A DNA stretch of 64,000 nt from contig NZ_PJMX01000001.1 in the NCBI RefSeq assembly GCF_002846415.1, positions 3,596,001-3,660,000 on the forward strand, written 5' to 3'. The DNA comes from Streptomyces sp. TLI_146 (GTDB lineage Bacteria > Actinomycetota > Actinomycetes > Streptomycetales > Streptomycetaceae). The notes beneath the pieces were generated by a model. It saw only the letters and a program-made list of their open reading frames with translations, did not search any database and was not told where the DNA came from. Each line of letters begins with the position of its first letter. Within the stretch, counting starts at the first letter, position 1. Below are positions 9,803 through 18,218 of this stretch, piece by piece. Both the position numbers and the translations under genes were made by a program.

Positions 9803-10831
9803 TTACCGTCGCACCGCGGGAACCATCGCGTCCATCGAATCTTTCTGACCGATTCGTTCAGTTGAAGTGAACGGTTCTGCGGGGAGGTCCACCCGGCGTT
9901 CCACCTTGGGCTCTGCCTTGAGCTCCGGCATGAGTTCCGCCTTGAGCTCCGGCTTCGCGGGCTTCGCCGTCCTCGGTACGTACTGGCCCGCCAGCGTCGC
10001 CCCGAAGGCGATCGCCATTCCCGTGAGCTGGAGCGGGGTGAGCGTCTGGCCGAGCGCGGCCCAGCCGAGGACGGCGGCGGTCAGCGGCGACAGCGGGCCG
10101 AGGAAGGTCACCGAGGTGGCGGTCAGGCGGCCGATGCCGCGGAACCAGAGCCAGTACGCGACGGCCGTGTTGACCAGGGCGAGGTAGAGGTAGCCCGCGA
10201 GGTTGCGCCCGTCGAGCGCCGGAGGCGCACCCTCGACCAGGAAGGCGACCGGCGCGATGAGCAGTCCGCCGGCGGTCAGCTGCCAGCCGGTCATCACCAG
10301 CGGACCGACCCCCTCGGGGCGCCCCCACCGCTTGGTGAAGACGGTCCCGGCGGCCATCGACACCGAGGAGGCGACGCCCGCGATCACTCCGACGGTGTCC
10401 AGTGCCCCGGTGGCCTTCAGGACGACCAGGCTGACCCCAAGGGCCGCCGCTATACCGGTGAGCAGCGTCCGCAGCGACGGCCGCTCCCCCAGGAAGAGCG
10501 CGGCGAGCCCGGCCACCCACAGCGGTCCGAGGGAGCCGATCACGGCGGCCATGCCGCCGGGCAGCCGGTAGGCGGCGAGGAAGAGGAGCGGGAAGAAGGC
10601 CCCGATGTTGAGCGCCCCCAGGACCACCGCCTTCCACCACCACTCCCCGCGCGGCAGTCTCCGGGTGACCAGGAGGAGCGCGAGCCCGGCGGGCAGTGCC
10701 CGCATCATGCCCGTGAACAACGGCCGGTCGGCGGGCAGGAATTCGGTGGTCACGGCGTAGGTGGAGCCCCAGGAGATCGGGGCGAGGGCGGTGAGGGCGA
10801 CGGTGGCCATGCGGCTCTGGGTTCGCTTCAT
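9803..10831 (-). CDS. EamA/DMT-family transporter with a charged C-terminal tail (second copy)
   Basis: The 342-residue protein has ten predicted helices with two EamA domains. It starts with TVALTALAPISWGSTYAVTT and ends its membrane part near residue 290 (AFGATLAGQYVPRTA). A 50-residue cytoplasmic tail follows with degenerate PELKAE repeats (KPELKAELMPELKAEPKVE), unusual for this family. The start is ATG at 10831; its Shine-Dalgarno AGGAG lies within a 24-bp palindrome that is probably a MarR operator. It is divergent from the MarR gene, so MarR repression of this exporter is the simplest model. It is the first gene of the leftward set with the second EamA and LysR genes. Confidence 0.87.
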   Translation of the reverse strand: MKRTQSRMATVALTALAPISWGSTYAVTTEFLPADRPLFTGMMRALPAGLALLLVTRRLPRGEWWWKAVVLGALNIGAFFPLLFLAAYRLPGGMAAVIGSLGPLWVAGLAALFLGERPSLRTLLTGIAAALGVSLVVLKATGALDTVGVIAGVASSVSMAAGTVFTKRWGRPEGVGPLVMTGWQLTAGGLLIAPVAFLVEGAPPALDGRNLAGYLYLALVNTAVAYWLWFRGIGRLTATSVTFLGPLSPLTAAVLGWAALGQTLTPLQLTGMAIAFGATLAGQYVPRTAKPAKPELKAELMPELKAEPKVERRVDLPAEPFTSTERIGQKDSMDAMVPAVRR

Positions 10832-10834
10832 GGG

Positions 10835-10858
10835 AAGTAGCTTACTCCTAAGCTACTT
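10835..10858. promoter_or_regulatory. Palindromic MarR-type operator between EamA and marR-like genes
   Basis: The perfect ten-base arms AAGTAGCTTA (10835-10844) and TAAGCTACTT (10849-10858) are separated by CTCC. The site lies 4-27 bp upstream of the EamA start and covers its ribosome site. It lies 54 bp before the MarR ATG. Size and symmetry suit a MarR dimer. A binding partner other than MarR is possible. Confidence 0.7.
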
Positions 10859-10875
10859 TTAGTCAAGCAACTTTC

Positions 10876-10904
10876 TTGCGCCCGATCAAAATCGCTCGGA
10901 TACT
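10876..10904 (+). promoter_or_regulatory. Probable promoter for the MarR gene (leaderless transcript)
   Basis: TTGCGC (10876-10881), a 17-bp spacer, then GATACT (10899-10904) fits a sigma-70-type promoter. The ATG at 10912 begins eight bases after the -10 box, with no ribosome site before it, so the transcript probably starts at or next to the ATG. Confidence 0.5.
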
Positions 10905-10911
10905 GGTGCCC

Positions 10912-11409
10912 ATGACAACGACCCCCCGTGACCCCGTCGACGCCATCACCGCGCAGTGGGCGGAGGTGCGGCCCGACCTCGACACCGTTCCGATGGCCGT
11001 CTACGGGCGGATCTACCGCATCTCCCGGGCCATGGGCGACCGGATCGAGAAGGAGTACAAGCGGTTCGGGATCTCGCGCGGCGAGTTCGACGTCCTGGCG
11101 ACGCTACGGCGCTCCGGCGAGCCGTACACGCTCTCGCCGCGCCAGCTCTCGGCGACCACGATGCTCACCACCGGCGGGATGACCGGGCGCCTGGACAAGT
11201 TGGAGAAGGCCGGGCTGCTCAGCCGCAGCCCGGACCCGAACGACCGGCGCGGGCTGCGCGTCACCCTCTCCGAGAAGGGCCGCGAGATCGTCGACGAGTC
11301 GGTGACGGCGGGCCTGGAGATGCAGCACGAGGTGCTGGACGGGGTGCTCGACGCGGCGGAGGCGGAGCAGCTGAACGGCCTGCTGCGCAAGCTGCTCTCG
11401 GCGCACTGA
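10912..11409 (+). CDS. MarR-family transcriptional regulator
   Basis: The 165-residue protein has the classic MarR winged-helix order. A dimerisation helix is followed by GISRGEFDVLATLRRSGEPY, then the recognition segment LTTGGMTGRLDKLEKAGLL, then the wing RSPDPNDRRGLRVTLSEKG and the C-terminal dimer helix. Such regulators usually repress a neighbouring exporter and release DNA on binding a small ligand. It is divergent from the EamA exporter, with a perfect palindrome between. ATG at 10912 is preferred over TTG at 10876 because it sits right after a plausible -10 box and matches the family length. A strong hairpin follows the gene. Confidence 0.9.
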   Translation: MTTTPRDPVDAITAQWAEVRPDLDTVPMAVYGRIYRISRAMGDRIEKEYKRFGISRGEFDVLATLRRSGEPYTLSPRQLSATTMLTTGGMTGRLDKLEKAGLLSRSPDPNDRRGLRVTLSEKGREIVDESVTAGLEMQHEVLDGVLDAAEAEQLNGLLRKLLSAH

Positions 11410-11446
11410 GCCGCCGGGAGGGGCCGCCGGGAGGGGAAAGAAGAAA

Positions 11447-11489
11447 AGGCGCTTCGCGGTACGAGTGGTACTCGTACCGCGAAGCGCCT
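11447..11489. terminator. Bidirectional hairpin terminator
   Basis: Arms of 20 bp at 11447-11466 and 11470-11489 (AGGCGCTTCGCGGTACGAGT and complement) are perfect with a three-base loop. An A-rich run (AAAGAAGAAAA) lies just left, giving a U tract to leftward transcripts. It separates the convergent MarR gene and small membrane protein gene. Confidence 0.85.
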
Positions 11490-11512
11490 CACAGCGCGTG
11501 AAGCGTGGTCGG

Positions 11513-11740
11513 TCAGGCCTTCTTCGACTTGTCGAGGACCATGACCAGACCGGCGATGACCGCGAACAGCGCGATGGGCGCGATCACGTACAGGCCGATC
11601 GTGTCGAACACGCTCAGGCCGGAGCCCGGGTCGTCGCCGTCGTCGCGGGTGACCGCGAGGGCGGGGGCCGACATGAGCAGCATCATCAGCGTCGTACCGG
11701 CTGCCACGGCGCCGGCGCGCAGGGTGTTCTTCTTGTCCAC
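11513..11740 (-). CDS. Small exported membrane protein (75 aa)
   Basis: GTG at 11740 opens a 75-residue frame. It has a Lys/Arg n-region, a hydrophobic stretch ending APALA-V near residue 29 (signal peptide) and a short acidic segment (RDDGDDPGSG). A single membrane helix follows (about residues 50-70, LYVIAPIALFAVIAGLVMVL), and a DKSKKA basic tail stays inside. The open frame continues upstream through malQ in the wrong frame, so the start here is inferred from the signal peptide. It lies 20 bp after the malQ stop on the same strand. No function is recognised. Confidence 0.7.
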   Translation of the reverse strand: MDKKNTLRAGAVAAGTTLMMLLMSAPALAVTRDDGDDPGSGLSVFDTIGLYVIAPIALFAVIAGLVMVLDKSKKA

Positions 11741-11760
11741 GGTGCAAACGTAGCGAACGC

Positions 11761-13905
11761 CTAAGCGGGGCGCGCGCCCGGGGGTGCCGTACGAGTCCCC
11801 GCGCCCGCCGCCGCGGTCTCCGGCCCGGACGCGAACACCCGCATCAGGCCGTGCAGCCGGGGCGAGGAGACCACGTCCTCCAGGGCGAGCGGGCGGCCGT
11901 CGGGACCCGCCACCGGCAGGCGCCAGTTGGGGTACTGGTCCCAGGTGCCCGGCAGGTTCTGCGGACGGCGGTCGCCCACCGCGTCCGGCAGCCACACGCC
12001 GACCATCCGGGCCGGGGTGCGCAGCAGGAAGCGGTAGACCGCCCGCACCGCGCCCTCCTCGCCCCGGGCGCCCTCGGGCAGCAGCCCGAGCCGGGCGAGA
12101 TAGGCCAGCCACTCTCCCACCTCCGCCGCGTCCTCGGCCTGCTCCTCGGCCAGCGGGCGGGTGAGCAGCCCGAGGCGGTGGCGCAGACCGACGTGCTCGC
12201 CGGTGAGCCGAGCCGCCGTGGAGGGCAGGTCGTGGGTGGTGGCGGTGGCCACGCACGCCTCGCGCCAGGCGGCCGGGGGCAGCGGGCGGCCGGTGCCCTC
12301 CCAGTCGCGCTCGAACCAGAGCACCGAGGTGCCGAGCACTCCGCGCCGGCTCAGCGCCTCCCGTACGCCGGGCTCGACCGTGCCCAGGTCCTCCCCTATG
12401 ACCACGGCGCCCGCCCGGTGGGCCTCCAGGACGAGCACGGCGAGCATCGCCTCGGCGTCGTAGCGCACATAGGTGCCCGCCGTCGGCTCCTCGCCGCGCG
12501 GCACCCACCACAGCCGGAACAGGCCCATCACATGGTCGATGCGCAGGGCTCCGGCGTGCCGCAGCAGATCGCGCAGCAGGCCGCGGTACGGGGCGTAGCC
12601 GGACGCGGCGAGGACGTCGGGGCGCCACGGCGGCAGGCCCCAGTCCTGGCCGCGCGCGTTGAAGGCGTCGGGCGGCGCGCCCACCGACATGCCCCGGGCG
12701 AAGGTGCGCTGCTGCGCCCAGGCGTCGGCGCCCTCCGGGTGCACGCCGACGGCGAGGTCGTGGACGAGGCCGACCGCCATCCCGGCGTCCTTGGCGGCCC
12801 GCTGGGCGGCGGCGAGCTGGGTGTCGGTGAGCCAGGCGAGCCGGGTGTGGAAGTCGATCCGGTCGATGAGCTCGCGCCGGGCGCGGGCGGTGGCGGCCGA
12901 GCGGGGGTCACGCAGGGCGCCCGGCCAGCGGGTCCAGTCCGGCCCGTACCGCTCGGCGAGCGCGCACCAGGTGGCGTGGTCCTCCAGGGCCTGGCCCTGG
13001 TGGGCCAGGTAGTCGCAGTACGCGGCCCGCCGCCCGGGGCCCAGCGGCACCGCGTGGACGGCCTCCAGGGCCTCCCGCTTCAGCGCCCACACCGCGTCCC
13101 GGTCGATCAGCTCGCCGCCGTCGAGCACCGACCGGCGCAGCGCGTCCGCCGCCTTCAGCAGCTCGTCGAGCCGCTTGCGCTCGCGTACGTAGGCGTATTC
13201 GGGGATGTCCTCGATCCGCAGGTGTACGGGGTCGGGGAAGCGGCGCGAGGAGGGGCGGTAGGGGGACGGGTCGGTGGGGGTGCCGGGGACGGCCGCGTGC
13301 AGCGGGTTGACCTGGAGGAACCCCGCGCCGACGGACCGCCCGGCCCAGCCGGCGACCTCGGCGAGGTCCCCGAGGTCGCCCATGCCCCAGGAGCGGGCGG
13401 AGAGCAGCGAGTACAGCTGCACGAGGAACCCGTGGGTGCGGGCGGGGGGTTGGGGGGTGCGGTCGGGGGCGACGACGAGGGTGGCGCGGGCCGTGCGGCC
13501 GTCGGGCGTGCGGGCGGTGGCCCGGTGGACGCCGAGGGGCAGGTCGGGCCAGGGGGCGGCCTCCTCGGCCCCGGCGCCCGGCACCGTCCAGTCGGCCGCG
13601 CCGCCGCCCTCCGCCTCGACCCGGACACGGCTGCCGGGCGGCAGGGCGGCGAGCGACGGGGGCGGGGGCGCGGACGGCGGGTCCGGGTCCTGCCAGTGGA
13701 CCACGGTCGGGGGCAACAGCCGGGCGGCCAGCGCCCGTTCGGCGGCGTCGAGGGACGCGCTCACCGCCTCCGGGGTGGCCGCGTCGACGCCCAGCGCCGC
13801 GAGGACGGCGACGACCGTGGCGTCCGGGACCGGGACCGTGCGGTCGGCCGACGGGGCGTAGGACGTGGCGACGCCGTGCAGCGCGGCGAGCCGGGCGAGG
13901 GTCAT
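11761..13905 (-). CDS. malQ: 4-alpha-glucanotransferase (amylomaltase, GH77)
   Basis: The 714-residue cytoplasmic enzyme transfers glucan segments between malto-oligosaccharides. An N-terminal domain of about 150 residues, as in actinobacterial MalQ, precedes the GH77 barrel. The barrel begins THGFLVQLYSLLSARSWGMGDLGDL. Further recognisable GH77 segments are FLQVNPLHA, GLVHDLAVGVHPEGADAW, ALRIDHVMGLFRLW and VVIGEDLGTVEPGVREAL; the last two carry the nucleophile Asp and acid/base Glu regions. The C-terminal part keeps TTHDLPSTA and NLPGTWDQYPNWRLP. The start is ATG at 13905. It is preceded by a short repeat-containing frame that ends 4 bp before its start codon, which suggests coupling. Confidence 0.95.
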   Translation of the reverse strand: MTLARLAALHGVATSYAPSADRTVPVPDATVVAVLAALGVDAATPEAVSASLDAAERALAARLLPPTVVHWQDPDPPSAPPPPSLAALPPGSRVRVEAEGGGAADWTVPGAGAEEAAPWPDLPLGVHRATARTPDGRTARATLVVAPDRTPQPPARTHGFLVQLYSLLSARSWGMGDLGDLAEVAGWAGRSVGAGFLQVNPLHAAVPGTPTDPSPYRPSSRRFPDPVHLRIEDIPEYAYVRERKRLDELLKAADALRRSVLDGGELIDRDAVWALKREALEAVHAVPLGPGRRAAYCDYLAHQGQALEDHATWCALAERYGPDWTRWPGALRDPRSAATARARRELIDRIDFHTRLAWLTDTQLAAAQRAAKDAGMAVGLVHDLAVGVHPEGADAWAQQRTFARGMSVGAPPDAFNARGQDWGLPPWRPDVLAASGYAPYRGLLRDLLRHAGALRIDHVMGLFRLWWVPRGEEPTAGTYVRYDAEAMLAVLVLEAHRAGAVVIGEDLGTVEPGVREALSRRGVLGTSVLWFERDWEGTGRPLPPAAWREACVATATTHDLPSTAARLTGEHVGLRHRLGLLTRPLAEEQAEDAAEVGEWLAYLARLGLLPEGARGEEGAVRAVYRFLLRTPARMVGVWLPDAVGDRRPQNLPGTWDQYPNWRLPVAGPDGRPLALEDVVSSPRLHGLMRVFASGPETAAAGAGTRTAPPGARPA

Positions 13906-13909
13906 GGCG

Positions 13910-14155
13910 TCAGGCTCCGGCTGGCGCGGCCACCGGGGTCGGTTCGCTGGTCAGGGGCGCCGCCTCGGTCAGCGGGGGCTCACTGGTCAGCGGTTCGGCG
14001 TCGGCCAGCGGAGGTTCGCTGGTCAGGGGCTGTTCAAGGGCGGAGACGGCCACGGAGGGCTCCACGAGGATCGGCAACGGGGGACACAGCAGCCCTACCC
14101 CGTGGGCGGGCTCCCAGACGTACAACGTGGGGGGTGTCACGACCGTCACCGCCAC
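13910..14155 (-). CDS. Small protein with three PLTSEPP repeats upstream of malQ
   Basis: GTG at 14155 opens an 81-residue frame ending at 13910, four bases before the malQ ATG. Codon third positions are mostly G or C, as in real genes here. The first half is hydrophobic and aromatic (TLYVWEPAHGVGLLCPPLPI). The second half is three 12-residue units of the form xPLTSEPPLxxA. No signal peptide or known domain is recognised. No clear ribosome site was found. It may be a leader protein coupled to malQ, or a frame created by the underlying tandem repeat. Confidence 0.45.
   Translation of the reverse strand: MAVTVVTPPTLYVWEPAHGVGLLCPPLPILVEPSVAVSALEQPLTSEPPLADAEPLTSEPPLTEAAPLTSEPTPVAAPAGA
13925..14032. 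repeat. Three 36-bp tandem repeats
   Basis: Three degenerate 36-bp units, read on the minus strand, encode QPLTSEPPLADA, EPLTSEPPLTEA and APLTSEPTPVAA. Differences are mostly at third positions and in the last few codons, as expected if the peptide is under selection. Confidence 0.65.
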
Positions 14156-14293
14156 ACTGTGACCCAGGTCACCGGAACGGGCAATTCCGGCACAACAGTC
14201 ATGCGCGTTGACACCCTCACCACGGGGGTGGTGGGCTCGGGGCCGGTTGCGGCGGCGGGGGTGGCAAGAGCGGTGCCTAGGCTAGGAGATGCC

Positions 14294-17200
14294 GTGCGGT
14301 TCGGGCGCGGGAAGCGGGCGACGGCCGTCGCGGCCGCCGTCATCGGCGGGCTGCTCGGCGCGGCGCCCGGCGCGCTCGCGGCACCCGCGGACCCCCCGGC
14401 CCCCGAACAGCCCTCCGGCACGGGCCTGTCGACGGGCACGCCGAAGGACGCGGTACGGGACGAGAGCCCCGGGATCTGGCCCCGGCCGCAGTCCGTCAAG
14501 CGGGCCGGACCGGGGCTGCGCCTCGGCTCCGAGGCCGTCCTGATCGCCGAGGAGGACGCCGATCCGTACGCGGTGGCCGCGCTCGCGGACGTCCTGGACA
14601 AGGCCGGAGTCACCACCCTGCACTACGGACTCCGGGGCGCCGGGCCGGTGTTCCGCGTCGGCGGGAGCGGCGCGCGGGACGCGCTGCGCGCCCTGCGGGT
14701 GGCCGAGCGCGGGGACCTGCCGTCCGGCGGGTACCGGATCGGAGTGGGCCGGGTCGGCGGGCGGGACACGGTCGCGCTCGACGGGGTCGGCGAGGACGGG
14801 CTCTTCCACGCCGTGCAGACGCTGCGCCAGCTCCTGGGGCAGGACCGGCGGGGCGACGCCACGCTGCCCGGGGTACGGGTGCGGGACTGGCCCGCCACGG
14901 CCGTGCGCGGTACGACGGAAGGTTTCTACGGGCAGCCCTGGACACGCGAACAGCGCCTGGCGCAGCTCGACTTCATGGGCCGCACCAAGCAGAACCGGTA
15001 CCTCTACGCGCCGGGCGACGACCCGTACCGCCAGGCCCGCTGGCGCGACCCCTACCCGGCCGACCAGCGCGCCGACTTCCGGGCGGTCGCGGCCCGCGCC
15101 GCCGCCAACCACGTCACGCTCGCCTGGGCGGTGGCGCCCGGCCAGGAGATGTGCCTGTCCTCCGACAAGGACCTCAAGGCGCTGCTGCGCAAGCTCGACT
15201 CGATGTGGGCGCTGGGCGTACGCGCCTTCCAGCTCCAGTTCCAGGACGTCAGCTACAGCGAGTGGCACTGCGGGCGGGACGCGGACACCTTCGGGCGCGG
15301 CCCCGCCGCCGCGGCCCGCGCCCACGCGCGCGTGGCCAACGCCGTCGCCGCGCACCTGGCCGAGCGCCACCCGGGCGCGCAGCCGCTGTCGCTGATGCCG
15401 ACCGAGTACTACCAGGAGGGCGCCACCGCCTACCGCTCCGCGCTCGCGGACGGGCTCGACGCGCGCGTGCAGGTCGCCTGGACCGGCGTCGGGGTGGTGC
15501 CGCGCACCATCACCGGGCGCGAACTGGCGGGCGCGCGGGCCGCGTTCGGGCACCAGCTGGTGACGATGGACAACTACCCGGTGAACGACTGGGCGCCGGG
15601 CCGGATCTTCCTCGGCCCCTACACCGGCCGCGAGCCCGCCGCCGCCACCGGCTCGGCCGCGCTGCTCACCAACGCCATGGCGCAGGCCTCCGCCTCCCGC
15701 ATCCCGCTGTTCACGGCGGCCGACTACGCCTGGAACCCGCAGGGTTACGAGCCGGAGGCCTCCTGGCGGGCGGCGATCGCCGACCTCTCGGGCGGGGACG
15801 CGCAGCTGGGCGAGGCCCTCACGGCGCTGGCGGGCAACGACTCCTCGTCGGTCCTCAGCAGCGCCGAGTCGGCCTATCTGCGTCCGCTGCTGGACGCGTT
15901 CTGGAACTCGCGCGGCTCGGGGGACGCGGCCGTACGGGACGGGGCGGCGGCGCGGCTGCGCGCGGCCTTCACGGTGATGCGGCAGACGCCCGCGCGGCTC
16001 GCGGGCAGCGGCGAGCTCGCCGACGAGGTGCGCCCGTGGGCCGACCGGCTCGCCCGGTACGGCCGGGCCGGGGAGAGCGCCGTCGACATGCTCCAGGCGC
16101 AGGCGCACGGCGACGGCGCGGCCGCCTGGCGGGCCACGCTCGCCCTGGAGCCGCTGCGCCGGGCCGCCGCCACCGGCTCGGTCACCGTCGGCAAGGGCGT
16201 CCTGGACGCGTTCCTGACCCGCGCGGCCCGGGCGTCGGCCACCTGGACGGGCGCGGACCGGCCGCCCGGCGACGTCAGCGTCTCGCCGGACGCGTACACC
16301 GTGCGCCTGGGCCGGGCCCGCCCGGTGGAGGCGGTCACGGTCATGGACGACTCGGGCGCCGGGCCGAGCCCCTCCGTCGGTCCGGGCTCGGGTCCGCCGG
16401 CCTGGGCCACGGCGGGCGCGCCGCCCGTCGAGGACGCCGCGTGGGGGCCGGGCCCCGGGCCGGGGCGGGTCGCCTGGGCCGAGGGCGGGGCGCTGGTGCA
16501 GGTGCATCTGCCCGGTGTGGGCTGGCGCAGCCTCGGGCCGCTCTCGCCCGGCGGCTGGACCCAGAGCTCCGCGCGCGGGGTGCACGCGGACGCCGTCCGG
16601 GTGACCGGCCCGACCGCCTCCGTACGGTCCGTACGGCATCTGGTCCCGTGGTTCGCGGACGAGCCGCGCGCCCGCCTTGAGCTGGCCCGGGACGAGACGG
16701 ACGCGGAGATCGGCGGGAAGCCGCAGCGGGTGGCGGCCGTACTGACGTCCACCCGCCCGGCGGATGTGCGGGGCACGCTGAGCGCGAAGGCGCCCCGGGG
16801 CATCACCGTCAAGGTCCCCGGCGCGCTCACGGTGCCGCGCGGCGCGGCGGCGAGCGTGCCGGTGGAGGTGTCGGTGGCGCCGGGCACCCCGGCGGGCGAG
16901 TACCGGGTGCCGGTCGCCTTCAACGGGCAGGAGCGCGTCCTGACCGTACGGGCGTATCCGCGCACCGCCGGTCCCGATCTGATCGCGGGCGCCGCGGCCT
17001 CGTCGTCGGGCGACGAGACCCCGGCGTTCCCGGCGCGCGCGGCGGCCGACGGCGACCCGTCGACCCGCTGGTCCTCCCCGGCGCAGGACAACGCCTGGTG
17101 GCAGGCCGAGCTGCCCGCCCCCAGCCGGGTCGGCCTGGTGGTGCTGACCTGGCAGGACGCGTACGCGAGCGCCTACACCGTGCAGGTCTCCGCGGACGGC

Positions 17201-17365
17201 CGCACCTGGCGCACGGCGGCGACCGTGCGCGACGGCAAGGGGGGCCGGGAGGCGGTCCGCATGGACGCGCGCGGCGCCCGCTTCATCCGGGTGCAGGGCG
17301 TGACGCGGGCGACGCCGTACGGGTACTCGCTGTGGTCGGTGGAGGCCTACGGCGTGGCCCCGTAG
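14294..17365 (+). CDS. Secreted GH84-like beta-N-acetylglucosaminidase with CBM32/F5-8C domain
   Basis: The 1023-residue protein starts at GTG 14294, five bases after AGGAG. A signal peptide ends near residue 35 (GAAPGALAAPAD). A GH20b/GH84 N-terminal alpha-beta domain (about 60-200) precedes the barrel, which opens RGTTEGFYGQPWTREQRLAQ. The expected catalytic site reads LQFQDVSYSEW, so Gln317-Asp318 stands where GH84 enzymes normally have two adjacent aspartates. A helical region follows, then an NEW3-like beta domain (TVPRGAAASVPVEVSVAPGT). A discoidin/CBM32 domain follows from about residue 895 (AADGDPSTRWSSPAQDNAWW ... SLWSVEAYG). The family cleaves GlcNAc from glycans or proteins, and this one is presumably extracellular. 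The unusual first active-site residue leaves its activity in doubt. Confidence 0.85.
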   Translation: MRFGRGKRATAVAAAVIGGLLGAAPGALAAPADPPAPEQPSGTGLSTGTPKDAVRDESPGIWPRPQSVKRAGPGLRLGSEAVLIAEEDADPYAVAALADVLDKAGVTTLHYGLRGAGPVFRVGGSGARDALRALRVAERGDLPSGGYRIGVGRVGGRDTVALDGVGEDGLFHAVQTLRQLLGQDRRGDATLPGVRVRDWPATAVRGTTEGFYGQPWTREQRLAQLDFMGRTKQNRYLYAPGDDPYRQARWRDPYPADQRADFRAVAARAAANHVTLAWAVAPGQEMCLSSDKDLKALLRKLDSMWALGVRAFQLQFQDVSYSEWHCGRDADTFGRGPAAAARAHARVANAVAAHLAERHPGAQPLSLMPTEYYQEGATAYRSALADGLDARVQVAWTGVGVVPRTITGRELAGARAAFGHQLVTMDNYPVNDWAPGRIFLGPYTGREPAAATGSAALLTNAMAQASASRIPLFTAADYAWNPQGYEPEASWRAAIADLSGGDAQLGEALTALAGNDSSSVLSSAESAYLRPLLDAFWNSRGSGDAAVRDGAAARLRAAFTVMRQTPARLAGSGELADEVRPWADRLARYGRAGESAVDMLQAQAHGDGAAAWRATLALEPLRRAAATGSVTVGKGVLDAFLTRAARASATWTGADRPPGDVSVSPDAYTVRLGRARPVEAVTVMDDSGAGPSPSVGPGSGPPAWATAGAPPVEDAAWGPGPGPGRVAWAEGGALVQVHLPGVGWRSLGPLSPGGWTQSSARGVHADAVRVTGPTASVRSVRHLVPWFADEPRARLELARDETDAEIGGKPQRVAAVLTSTRPADVRGTLSAKAPRGITVKVPGALTVPRGAAASVPVEVSVAPGTPAGEYRVPVAFNGQERVLTVRAYPRTAGPDLIAGAAASSSGDETPAFPARAAADGDPSTRWSSPAQDNAWWQAELPAPSRVGLVVLTWQDAYASAYTVQVSADGRTWRTAATVRDGKGGREAVRMDARGARFIRVQGVTRATPYGYSLWSVEAYGVAP

Positions 17366-17382
17366 CCGGGCACGGACGGGCC

Positions 17383-17406
17383 GGGGACCGGCGGGGGCCG
17401 GTCCCC
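17383..17406. terminator. Hairpin terminator between GH84 and HNH genes
   Basis: GGGGACCGGC (17383-17392) and GCCGGTCCCC (17397-17406) form a perfect ten-pair stem with a GGGG loop. It lies 18 bp after the GH84 stop and 22 bp before the 3' end of the convergent HNH gene, so it can serve both. Confidence 0.75.
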
Positions 17407-17427
17407 GAAGACACCGAAGGCCCGGTC

Positions 17428-17964
17428 TCAGGCGGAGATGCCGTCGATCCGGGCCAGGGCGTCGTCGGCGCCGAACGGTTGGAGGTACGGGAGCCAGCGT
17501 GGGTCCCGGTGCCCCGTGCCGATGATGCGCCAGGCCAGACCGCTGGGCGGGGCGGGCTGGTGGCGCAGGCGCCAGCCGAGCTCCAGCAGGTGCCGGTCGG
17601 CCTTGACGTGGTTGCAGCGGCGGCAGGCCGCCACCACGTTGTCCCAGACGTGCTGACCGCCGCGGCTGCGCGGAATCACGTGGTCGACGCTGGTTGCGAC
17701 GCCACCGCAGTACATACAGCGCCCGCCGTCGCGCGCGAAGAGCGCACGGCGGGTCAGCGGAACGGGCCCCCGGTAGGGGACCCGTACGAATCTCTTGAGC
17801 CGGACCACGCTGGGGGCGGCCACGACCCGGGTCGCGCTATGCATGAAGGCGCCGGATTCCTCTAGGCAGACTGCCTTGTTTTCGAGCACGAGGACGAGCG
17901 CGCGGCGGAGCGGTACGACGCCGAGCGGCTCGTACGACGCGTTGAGGACCAGGACGTGCGGCAC
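17428..17964 (-). CDS. HNH endonuclease domain protein
   Basis: The 178-residue protein starts at GTG 17964 with AAGGAGG upstream. It begins VPHVLVLNASYEPLGVVPLRRAL, as in the widespread actinobacterial family often labelled HNH endonuclease. The nuclease core is at about residues 85-130: CMYCGG, VDHVIPRSRGG, N in WDNVVAACRRCN, and K. The two CxxC pairs bind structural zinc, and DHV supplies the catalytic histidine. The family is chromosomal and conserved, not obviously mobile, and its substrate is unknown. It is divergent from mscS across 254 bp with no other gene; both promoters should lie there. Confidence 0.88.
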   Translation of the reverse strand: MPHVLVLNASYEPLGVVPLRRALVLVLENKAVCLEESGAFMHSATRVVAAPSVVRLKRFVRVPYRGPVPLTRRALFARDGGRCMYCGGVATSVDHVIPRSRGGQHVWDNVVAACRRCNHVKADRHLLELGWRLRHQPAPPSGLAWRIIGTGHRDPRWLPYLQPFGADDALARIDGISA

Positions 17965-18218
17965 GGTGGATGCCTCCTTGTACGCCGGCGGCGCGTGGCT
18001 CGCGCCGGGACGATCTGCCTTCAGTCTCTCCTCATGGCTGGTCGAAGCGCCACCACGTCCGGGTAACGGCCTTGAAGTGTTTTCGACCACACCCCACTAC
18101 ATCCCCAGCTCGGGGCGGACTCTCCCCCGAACACGGCAACGAAGCACACGCGTTGCCCCGTTAGTGTGGTTGGCCTGCCGTCGCACTGTCGGCAGCGCAC
18201 TGCCTGGAGGTTCCCCCC

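Noticed and set aside
11740..12628. Upstream extension of the small membrane-protein frame
   Set aside because: Lies in a wrong frame of malQ on the same strand; signal peptide begins at the GTG at 11740.
13865..14293. Upstream extension of the GH84 frame
   Set aside because: It overlaps malQ and the small repeat gene antisense; a signal peptide and AGGAG mark the start at 14294.
14282..16639. 785-codon minus-strand frame opposite GH84
   Set aside because: Compositional shadow; Arg/Gly-rich with no recognisable fold.
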